DNA from: Cruorifilaria tuberocauda | Taxonomy: Eukaryota > Nematoda > Chromadorea > Rhabditida > Onchocercidae | DNA length: 64,000 nucleotides | Assembly: GCA_013365365.1 (NCBI GenBank) | Contig: JABVXU010000063.1 | Coordinates: forward strand, 1-64,000 | Direction of reading: 5' to 3' | Shown here: positions 28,923-39,448 of the stretch, piece by piece | How the letters are laid out: the number at the start of each line of letters is the position of its first letter | Numbering within the stretch: position 1 is the first letter of the stretch | Made by a program: the position numbers and the translations under genes | The notes under the pieces: generated by a model | What the model was told of the DNA's origin: nothing | The model's input: only the letters and a program-made list of their open reading frames with translations | Databases searched by the model: none

Positions 28923-30470
28923 AAGGTGCAGGAAAGATGGAGAGATGGCCGATGAAGAATAAAGGCTTTAGTTTGTATTAAGCTTATTCAGAAGAGGTAT
29001 TAGTAAGAGTTTCTACCAAGCCAGTAGAAATGTGAATAAATAAAAAGTAATGGGAAGATTAATCATAGACAGTCAAAAATAGTCATAGTATGTAGATATT
29101 AAGAGAATGCATAATGGATTATTAATCATAATTGATATATCTTCGTGCCACCACCTGAATATCTCTTCTAGTGATAGAGAAGAGTTGTACTGAACGAGAA
29201 GCATACTCATTTAGAATCATTAAAAAAGCAAGCTATATTATCGAAGATTAAAACTTTTTGAGAATAAAAAAAGACATTTTACTTTTAGAAGTTTAGAAGT
29301 TATCACTTCCTATTTCGATAATTTCATTTGTCTAGTAATTTGTTATTAGAAGAAACGATAAAATGTAATTATCAAGTGATGATATAAATAGGAATATAAT
29401 CGTTGCTATTTATTTATTTTTTCCTTTTCCCTTCCTCCTTTATAGTGTCAAAACTATTGCAATTATGTGACACAATAAGCTAAGAGAATCATCCAATAAA
29501 ATGAAATCAATTAAATAATTTTGATAGTTTCAGAGACAAATATGCGCCACTTATGCTTTCACGTCCGTTAACCCCCTAGAAAATTATTAAAAGAAAAGTA
29601 CATTGAAAATTACAAATACAAAGGTATTTCTGTAATTCTAGATTAGGAATTTTGTATATTTAAAAATTCTGTAATTTCAAATTAAGTTTTTAATATGCGA
29701 ATGAATCCAAAATAAAGGCGCGTAAAGTCTGCTATTGTTTGAAGTTTGAAATTTCAGGCAGGAAGTCATGTTTTTCAAAAAAAAATCTGTTTTTCCAAGA
29801 CAAAAGATACGTATTTGAAGATAATGAGAAAATGAAATGGAAACAATAAACAAAACAATAAATTAATTCTAATAACAAGAAATAAATCGAAATTCAAAAT
29901 ACAAAAAAAATTTTCAAAAAATGCAGAAGACAGGTAATTGAAGAGCAGAGCCACATATAAAGCAAAGACACTAATAAACAAGAAATCAAACAAAATATAT
30001 AAGCGAAGATTTCTTTTCGGAATCAGCATTTCGCTTGAGCTATACTTTTCTACATGCCTGTATTTCTGATTTTTTGGGTTCACTTGTCCATATTTCGTAT
30101 TGACATATTGAAAAATGGTGAAATGTTTTATAAGCTTTATTTCAGAAATTTGATGCAACAGAAATAAAAAACTAAAAAGATCTGGAAGACTAAAGATTCA
30201 GTAATATATATCAAGTAAATTATTAAGTTAATAGTATCAAAGAAAGTTTCTTAGTAAATATAGGATCGAATTTAAAACGATAGTTGTAAAATTATTACAA
30301 AATTAAAACAAAATCTATATTTAAGCATATTTAGGATATAATTAACATCCTGGAAATCCATACATTTCTACGATAAACTGATTTCCAGCAGTAGTTAAGC
30401 GTCATGAACTTCCTTTCCAACAATAAGTATCGTCCGAATAAACTTCCTTAAATTGGAGAAGAAATTAAAA

Positions 30471-33400
30471 TTAAAAAGTTCGGTATCTGTTCCCAACTAT
30501 TTTTGCATTCTTCACAATTGACACAAACGGTAATAATAAACACTGTATCAAACTTTATCGCTTATTTCAATAAATTGAATTCTCGTTACCTTTTTCCAGA
30601 TAGGAACTCGACGCTTCAAATAATCAATTCCTTTCTCGGTGGCTTGAAATGCATCTTGTCTATGAGGTGCACTTACTGCCATTATTACCGATGTTTCCCC
30701 AACAAATACGTTTCTAATATGAAATATCAAAAAGTAGCCTCAAAGATAAAAGCAGAAGTATGAGAAAAAACAATGATTTTTAAAAGCATAAATATAATAA
30801 TAAATTTTCACAATATTGAGTTTCATTAATTGTTGTTTATCAAACGACAAAATCTAAAATTGATTTCAAGACAATTTTGTAACCAAACATAATTCATTCT
30901 AGCTCAAAAATAGTAAAGGCAGTTTATGAATTCCCTGGAATCTTAATGAATTATTCGCACTACATAATTCTCCTACTGATAACAGCATTAACAAATAACT
31001 ATTTCATGTTTTATCTACCAACACTATCAAAGATTTTTCTTACCTTATTCTTAGATGTAAACATAAGACTTACCCTATTTTATGAATCAATGCGATTCTA
31101 TCGACCGAGGGGTAGCTTTCTCGTAACTCATTGCACATTCTATATAACTCTTTATATACCATTTCATCATATGCCTCAAATTCTAACCGGACAACTTGCT
31201 TATCACCAAAATTATCCCTCGTTGTCCCTGTAAAAAAAAATTGTAATATCAATTTATATCAATTTTTAATTGTAAAAAGTAATGATGCAATAAATGGTAA
31301 TAAAATACAAAAACAGCTGTATCACTAAGAATGATTGAATACTGCAATCTTAACAATAATCAGATAATATTTCATTTTCTAATACTATAATTGTCAACAA
31401 AATTTTTCCACTATGATTACTTTAAATATAAAAAGAGACTAAATAATGAACAAAAAAAGCAAAATATTTAAAATAAGACATAAAGTATTTTCATAGGAAT
31501 AAGAAACATAACTATGTAATCCAAAATTAAACATCGCATCAAACAAAATAATATACTAACATTAAATTACCTTAACAAGTAATAAACTGAACTATTAGCA
31601 ACATGACGAATCAAAAATCTTTTGTAACACTAACCTAAAAACACCGATATACCGCCACTTTTTGGCTTATTGACGAATTTAATTGCATGAGATAATTGAA
31701 GTTCATTCGCTTGAATCAATAATAAATTTTTGGATAGCTTTGAAAGCAACTAAAACGAAAAGAATCCTTATCATAACGTGATTCAATCTGCTTTTTTAAG
31801 GTCCAACTCCTTTATATTTTAAATTTAATCACAAATTCTGTAAATCAATTTCAAAGCCAAAAAAATCAGATTTATTTGAAAATGAGATAATAAATTACAT
31901 AAAAACTCTTATAGCGTTAATGGAACAGCAGTTAAGAATTGAACCTAAAAAAGAAAAATAACTTCTCAAACAATTTCTTCCATGCATCTAAAATTTGATA
32001 GAAAGTTAAAATTTTACCGTTTTGACTTCTCGCTCATTAGAAAATCCTTCAGTATTTCCATCAACAAAAACAATGGTTGATGAATGGCGAGCAAGATCGT
32101 AAGCATTAGCTAACTGTTTCCTGTAGGCGGGCCAAACGATCTCTTCCATGTATCTAAAATTTGATAGAAAGACAACTCTAAAAAATTTCGGTTTATCTCA
32201 TTACAACTTAACGTTCTAACTTTTGCCATAAATAAATCATAGTCAACAGCACTAATTTTGCTCTACTAACAAAGTAACTTTCAAACGTTTTGAAAAGCTG
32301 TTTTGACAGTCTTACAGATTGAAATTCACAAAAAAAACATGACTTTAACAGATTTAAATTCCAAGTAAAGATGAGTGGAAAAATACCCAGGTAAGTCCAC
32401 ACGGCTATATTTACGACTTTCACGTCTTTGTTCGCACAAATCATGATTTAATGTAATAAAGATAGATCGGTGCAATAGCTGACGCAAATTCTCTATTTCC
32501 ATAATCATATTCCCTTTAACGATCACAAGATCGTTCCCGACAATCGCCTTTTGTAAGCTTGACAGGAATTTATCCTTGTCCAGCTGAGAATATAAATAAC
32601 AATTCTAATTTATAGGAATGGAACAAAAATACTCCCGTCTTAAACCTTGCAAAATAATCTTCAAGAGATTTCTCAGAATTTTTTCTCATGAATTTTGAAA
32701 TGTCGAAATAAATATAATAAATCAGATATAAACATACCGCTTTTATAGTATTATAGTTATAAAATATGATTTCTGGATTTGCACGGCTTACAACACGTTC
32801 CAGCTGTTCTTCTTGATAATAAAATGCATCCTGAGAAAGCATTGCTACTCGCATACCTTCGTTAACCAGCTTAAACGCATAAGTTTTTCCAAGTTTACAA
32901 TGAAAAGAGATTACAGTGAAAAATTATCACAGAAAAAATATTGTATTCGATTTCAAATTTGGTGTAATATAAGTCTAAGCTCTTCATTTTTAGTTGTTTC
33001 ATCAACTGAATGAGTGGAAACAAATTATTTTGCAAAAATTTCAGCAAATAATTCGAGATCTTTTTTACTATCCCTGAGAGATTGTAATCTCAACTGTTCT
33101 CTATCCTACCACAGCATTAGTTAGAGAGGGATATATTTTCTAAAAAATCTAAAAATGACTATTGCCCTAAAATAAATCAAAAAAAATTCCTCAAAAATCT
33201 TACGGCGGTAGACAGTATTTTCGAAAACATTGTTTTGCCGCTATACGAACAGCCAGTAATGCCCAAAACATAAGCACCATCACTTGTTTGTTGAGATCGC
33301 TCTGGCCAACTTGTAAAATCCTTAATAATTTCAGCAACTGAAATGTAAATCGAAAAAAGTAAAGGGGAAATTCGAAACCAAATTCAACAATTAAATCCAA

Positions 33401-33561
33401 GAAAAATAAAAAACGAAACATTTAAAGAATAGTTATAATATTGCATAAAAAGGAAGTCCTATAAATAATGCCGCTTCAGGTGTACAACATTACACGAGCG
33501 TTTATTGTGGTTGACGAAAATACTTACTTGATTGGTCCGCTGGAGTTGACTGAGACTTCAT
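30471..33561 (-). CDS. Nicotinamide riboside kinase - molybdopterin synthase large subunit (MOCS2B) fusion
   Basis: Exons: 33561-33528, 33337-33204, 32869-32738, 32583-32387, 32153-32018, 31749-31635, 31227-31074, 30713-30590, and a last exon ending at TAA 30473-30471. All junctions through exon 8 keep phase. Residues 1 to about 211 form a nicotinamide riboside kinase: a P-loop GITGCSYSGKT, then SQDAFYY, the RRESRKY lid, and LPGYMEEIVWPAY, matching PGYF..H.WP of NMRK. It would phosphorylate nicotinamide riboside to NMN in NAD salvage. From about residue 212, MoaE/MOCS2B follows (GGISVFLGTTRDNF, VRLEFEAYDEM, APHRQDAF, VPIWKK with the catalytic lysine), which transfers sulfur to make molybdopterin with MOCS2A. 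The C-terminus after WKK is uncertain: the only in-phase exon gives a short tail unlike other MOCS2B. The start ATG is at 33561. Confidence 0.88.
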
Positions 33562-34799
33562 TAATTAAAACAGGTTAAGAGTAGCGCCAATCACAAATTC
33601 AACCTTTTAAACGAAGAAAATACAATTTAAGTGCAACTGAAATAAACGTAAAACCCAAAATATTTAAAATTGATTAAAATAGATACGATGGTATCCCGAA
33701 AATTCCATTAATAATGCATAGTTTTCTCTCTAAGGAACCAGAAAATTAAAAAGAAATGATTAAAAAGGCGGTAAGTTCAACTTCACGATATAAATGTTGA
33801 GGAAAACGTCAAGGTGACCTATGATTTTGCTAATTTTTGCATTTGCAAGTACACCATTGCTATAATGATATATTAGGTATTTCATTTAAAAAAAGAAGAA
33901 AATACACCCATAATGCTGTCATCAAAACACCAAACATTCATTTAAATAAACTTTATTTTTTGAACAATTTTAGCAACAAAAATATTTCACATTACAATTT
34001 TACAATTTTAGCAACAAAAATATTTTACATTTTTTACAATCTTATTTCGTTAAAGATTTGGTTTTTCGAAATGGAATTCTAACTGAATTGGCGTTCTGAA
34101 AATTATGTAATACAGGAATACACAGAAAGAACTGATATCATTCTTTGCTACTGTTTACTTATTATAATCAAATACCGAAAATACGTTATAAATCGATTAA
34201 ACTTTTGAACTGTTGAATTGAACTTTTGTGGAATAAATAAATGATTCAGTGTTGAGTTAGAGAAAATCGCTGTACAACTAACTTCTTTTAACATGATGGG
34301 TTAAACTTTAATTTCAAATTTAACTCACCACTGGAGAAATATCATTCTTGGGAAATAATCTGTTACGAAATTGATATTCAGGCTCTGAAAAACCAAAGGC
34401 CCTGAAAAATGCTGCTTATCAGTCAATTTCTATGTTTAACTTCATTTATTAATTCTAATCTAATGAAAAAGATGATTAGCTGGTAATTAATTTGTAAATA
34501 ATTTGACGAACGAACTAATTTGATTCGGCATAAAACTATCACACTTAATTTGAAACTAATGGTTATGAATAAAGTGATATAAAAAGCAACTGATGTTGAC
34601 ATAAACAAGAATAACAGAGATTAAGTAATAATATCGATTAAAAACAGAGTAAATGAGAACAATATTTAAAGAATATAATCTACTGATTAAATCCAAGATA
34701 TACATTTACTATTTAAAAATTATACCTAAAAATGAGCAAGTATAACAGCACCCATTCTAGGATGGTGAAAAAATATTATAAATTCAGAAATCTGACCAT
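33562..34799. other. Intergenic, 1.24 kb
   Basis: Between the kinase-MOCS2B fusion and the upstream small gene. I see no exon. A near-direct repeat of about 30 bp (TTTTAGCAACAAAAATATTT) occurs twice, near 33969 and 34006. Confidence 0.6.
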
Positions 34800-36108
34800 T
34801 TAAACTGACATTCTTGCTATCATTTCTTCTTTGGATTGTGGAAAATCAGCATCACTAGTCGACAAAAATTCAATCATCGGATGATGAAAATTCGGCATCA
34901 ACTATAAGAACAATAGTTATAGATTTTCATGGAGATTAAATTTTTAAGAATTTCCATTACAACCTTTTGATAATTTCTATTTGAAATAATAATGATATTA
35001 CAATCCTCGTAGCTGTCCATAGTAACTCCCGTTATTTATGCATCATAATTCTTAAGCATGATTTAACTTCTCTTATAAAGATGATGAACCACAGAGAATC
35101 AATTGATAGAACTCACAGAGCTTCGGAGACAGACTCTTCCTGTTTAGTTCTAGTACATCAATCTGGAATACAACACTGATACTGGAAAATTTGTCCATGA
35201 ACAAAGTACTAATCCAAAATCTTTTCAGTCTTTCTATTCCTTTATTAAATTAACCTTTGGAAGATTTTCATTCTCGAATTCATCACTAAAATCAGAAAAC
35301 TCATCCAAATTCGTTGAATTGTGGAGAAATTTCAAATCCTCCTTTCTTCCAACTCCATTTTCCACATCTCTTTCAGCTTGCAACACATTTTTTTGATCTA
35401 AAATAATGATCTGTGTAGAAAGTTTTTCAAATCTTTTGAAATAATAAAATAACTGACATGACAGCACTCACCTGAAAAATGAAACGATCTGCTGCACGAC
35501 AAGGACACGGATCTCTGTTTCTGCAACAAGCTCATTTGAAGATGAAAATGTTCAAAGATATCAAAAAAGATAAACTCTATTGCAAAAACGCGGATTAAAG
35601 ATTCATTTCTATTGTAGTTCTAGAAATCAGTTCCACTAACAATTTCTTATGAAAGTATTTGCAGAGGTGTGAGAAACTAACATATGAAAAATAGTAAAGA
35701 GGTTAAATAATAACTCGCGATAAGCAGTATTACCTTTGCTAAACATATATCCGAAATTTCATCCTCACTGGAACTAGAAAATTCAGCAGTAATAGATGAA
35801 CCAGCTTCTGTATGATCAAATTCTTCTCGATTGTAATTATTAGGAGCTAAATACATTTATTGAGAAAAGAAATTTTTCCAGTATGCGAAATACTGCTGAC
35901 TCCCATTCTCTTTATTCATGTTAAAATTGATTAATTAACATTTCCATTTGTCAGTAAAACAACTTTTTAAAATTTATAAATAAACCGATAAACATATAAA
36001 ATCTACTGCGACAATTAAGAAGGATAGTATAAAATAACCTTGGTATCCAGAAATATTCAATGAGTTATCATTCTTCTTGTCTACCTGTAAATGTTTTATA
36101 CAAGACAT
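34800..36108 (-). CDS. Unrecognised acidic, Ser-rich protein, 158 aa
   Basis: Five exons join in phase: 36108-36039, 35846-35734, 35520-35472, 35397-35255, 34901-34800, with stop TAA at the end. The ATG (MSCIKHLQVDKK) lies 1 nt after an acceptor-like TGATTTAG, suggesting trans-splicing. The protein is hydrophilic, with no signal peptide or membrane segment. It has acidic Ser/Asp/Glu clusters (AEFSSSSEDEISD; FSDFSDEFENENL) that look like casein-kinase targets or protein-binding motifs, and a basic Ser-rich exon 3 (KQRSVSLSCSRSF). I do not recognise a family. It lies in a same-strand run with the kinase-MOCS2B fusion downstream and another small gene upstream. The exon model is supported only by phase and splice signals; exon 3 could be read differently. 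Confidence 0.6.
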
Positions 36109-37062
36109 TCTAAATCAGCTTTTTTTAACAAGGTCAAATAATCCAATAATTCATTGATTTATAATTATATTCATCTGTGTATCATCATCTACGCGTAATT
36201 ACATCCTAGATTGCTTGCATTACACAGAATTCAGAGCTAATAATACCAATTAAATTTTTTGGTTGCGCGCATGAAATAATATGAAAAATTTTTTGATAGC
36301 CAAAGAGTATAAGACACAAGAAATAGTTATAAAATATGACCTTTTATGATCATATCACACAATAAAAACAATGTAATATTTTGCAAAATGATTCTAACTA
36401 TGTAACTCATAATGCAGTTTCAAGCAAATTATGCCAATAAAGACTTTTATTACCCATGAAATAAGTGAATAAAAACCAAATATAGACTTCTAGTGAGAGA
36501 TGCTAGTTGCAAATTACATTAGAAACCGTCAAAAAAATACCATATTCGGAATTTTCAAAAATTCGCGGTTGTTTAAAATTCTATGTCTACTAAAAAACAG
36601 GTAATAAAGGTTTGGAAAATATGGAAAACAGTAAAAAAGACTTAAAAATTTTTGAAAAATGATTAAATGATCAAATTAAATAATTAAAAAGTTAAGAACA
36701 AAGCAAATCCATCATAATGTCTTTAAAATTATTTGCGATGAAAATCGGAAAAAATTTCATGAATTAATGTACAAACCAGACAACTCTTTGCAAAGTTCGT
36801 TTGCTCTATAGTCTTTTTACGCCTATTAATTCGAGCGCATATACTGAAATGAAAAAATAAAGTTTTATAATTTTTTTGCTTGATTGCATAAAAAATCGAA
36901 GATAGGAGAGAACACTATCAGCAAAATTAAGGCGTAATTAAAATTTAGGGAAAGATATAGAGAAAAAAAAGTATTTATACAGTAGAATTGACGGTCAGTT
37001 AGTTTTATATATGAATGAGGAAGCCTCAATTGGTTAATAAGATGAGATTTGCGGAGAAAAAA
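36109..37062. other. Intergenic, about 0.95 kb
   Basis: AT-rich spacer between two small minus-strand genes. No coding exon, RNA gene or notable repeat seen. Confidence 0.55.
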
Positions 37063-38252
37063 TTACTTTTTGGAGCTGAAATTTTTTACAGCATCCGGAG
37101 GTAAACCTGCAGTTTTCAAAAAGTATTCCAAAATCAGACTTGCGTCATCCTTTTCTTCACGTATTCGCAAAATTGATCTTAAAATTAATATCAAAGAAAT
37201 AATTGGTAGAAAAAAGAATCCAATATAATGTATTATAAGCTTCATTCAATTTTCAGTCTTCGACATTCAAATTTCCATAATGCTTTAACTCTACAACATA
37301 TTGGCTATTTTATAATGAACATTCTATTGACTTTATTTAGCATATTTTTATTTTATTTAGCATATTTTAGCCTTCTTAAAAAGAAAACATTAATTTCAGT
37401 AATCCAATAATGAAAAATTTTCCCTCTACTGTCTTTCAGCAGTGAAATATGCAAGCCATTACTCCATAAAAATAGCCTTTATTACTTCTTTAATTTTTTT
37501 ATTATGCAACTTTATTATGACTGACTGCAAAACATACAGACCTCCTATCCAGTTTACGTTGTTTACTTTTGAAGTAATTATTCAGACGTTCCTCGACAGT
37601 GAGAGCAAAATCACGATTATTATCTACACCAACCAACCGATATGCTTGCTGTCGCACCTCGTCTTTTGTTGCCATCATAAATATTTGCGCTAGTGAGTCA
37701 GCCAAAATACCAGCCGGCTGAAAAATCAAATTATAAGTATGACGACTTCGACAAAATTGAAGAAAAGTTCGACAATCATACTTTCTGGATAAATAACATT
37801 TTTAAGGATCCCTTCGCGTTTCAGAACAGTTTTTTGTGTTCCAACAAACATCTTTAACACTTGAATAGGAACTTTATTTCAAGCCTGAGGCGATAATTTA
37901 TACCAAACATTTTGTTTTTAAATATCTTCCTAACTTGGAACAGAGAAAAACTGCATAGTGAAGAAATAAGTAGCTTTTTCTTTCTACTTGAAGCAATATG
38001 AATTAGTCAAACTTTTAATTTCCTGTTTTTAAATGAATGTTATTCTTTTTCATTCATTCGTTTTACGCAAACGTATGATACAGGTGATCATTTGAAAAAA
38101 AAATTGTGCAGTTACTAGTGCTGCAAAATATATTATTTGTATAAATTAAAGATATCTTTTCAAATTATATTTTCAGATCAATATTGTAAAAATATTGTTA
38201 TATCAAATATTTCAAAACTTACCGTTTCTAGATCGACTTCTTTAAAATCCAT
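37063..38252 (-). CDS. Unrecognised small helical protein, 106 aa
   Basis: Three exons in phase: 38252-38223, 37717-37542, 37177-37063 (TAA stop). It begins MDFKEVDLET; the central exon reads PAGILADSLAQIFMMATKDE, then a VEERLNNYFKSKQRKL helix; the end is LILEYFLKTAGLPPDAVKNF. It has no signal peptide or membrane span, and is charged and probably mostly alpha-helical. The size and helix-rich layout recall small subunits of multi-protein complexes, but I cannot name a family. It sits between NSE1 (upstream) and the acidic Ser-rich gene (downstream), all on the same strand with spacers of about 1 kb, so co-transcription is possible. Consistent phase across three splice sites argues that it is real. 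Confidence 0.68.
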
Positions 38253-39448
38253 TCCAATTTTCAATCAGAAAACCTACAAAATGGTATTATTTTCCAAAGA
38301 GTATAAATGAAAGCTCATTACACAAAAAAATCAATAACCACTACAATAGAATTTCCAGCAGTAAACGAGTGAAGTTTAAAATGTTTGGTATACAGTGCTA
38401 AGAAAACCGTTATGTAGATAAATCTACACCTTTGGGTATCACCATCAATCTTGTATGAAATTTCAATCGTAAGCTACTTTATTCTACAATATTATAATGA
38501 GGAATACTATCGATGTTATTGCAAATGCACAATTAAAAAGAGCACATTACACATTACACCACATTACATGATTAGTGAGGTAGTGGTCTCATTTCACATT
38601 TAATATGATGTTCGTAAGCTCTAATTTGTTTAACGTTATCAAAAAAATTTGCTATAAATAATATTTCATTGTGAGTGAAACATCTTTATTCATAAGGAAA
38701 ACAAAAATAATGCAAAAGTTTAAGAGACAATCATATGACGAAGTTATTAGGCAAACAATTCAAAATTTCCATAATTGAATAATCCATCGATTTTAAAATC
38801 AAATAAAAAATCGACATAAATCGAAAATGAACAAGTAAATTTCTAAACAGGTAGTTATATTTCTGCATCATCAAGAGATTTCCAAGTAGTTAGTTACATT
38901 TTTTCATCATGTAATCTTTTTGTATTATAAAAACGACATCAATGCCGCTCCTGAGAGTCCTTTGCAATATGACGTTTACGACTACCTGGAATGTGTTCTG
39001 TCAAACAATAAGAAAAAAACATGATACTCAAAGAAAAGTTAGGATTCTCACATGACCCAAATTAAATTTGAGAACTATTATCAGATTTTCTTATAGTTAT
39101 TATTGAGTTCTGGTAAAAAGTATTAGTCAGCTTCCAAAGAATTTGATATTTCAGGAACTTATCGATAAAATTCAAAGAAATCCTTTCTTTTGCTCATTCT
39201 CATTGTCATGATATTCTAGAAGTAAATGTAACTAGCAAAGTTTGTGAGGGAATTATTCACGTTTAATAGGAGAATCTTTTTAATAAACTTTATGTAATAT
39301 CCTTAACATCAGATATTCAAATCCAATTCTATTCTTAACAATACATTTAGAAATATCTGATTTCACCCTGCTTTAATGAAATTTATAGCTCTACAGAAAG
39401 ATTAAAGCATAAATCTTAAAAGAATGCATATTCCTTGTTAGAAAACAA
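38253..39448. other. Intergenic, 1.2 kb
   Basis: Spacer downstream of NSE1. No exon recognised. A short CACATTACA-type direct repeat occurs near 38545-38568. Confidence 0.55.

Larger units (their letters stand above)
23553..30470. other. Gene-poor upstream region of the cadherin gene (about 6.9 kb)
   Basis: This lies between the first coding exon of the cadherin (minus, start 23552) and the 3' end of the kinase-MOCS2B fusion gene (stop 30471). No multi-exon gene was found on either strand. It contains GA microsatellites, an ATATC/ACATC tandem repeat, a GC-richer segment with several small hairpins (24904-24979), a 64-bp inverted-repeat element (27417-27695) and one T-rich 127-codon open frame (29775-30158) that is probably not a gene. 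It is expected to hold the cadherin promoter, but no TATA or initiator element can be pinned down by eye. Confidence 0.6.
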
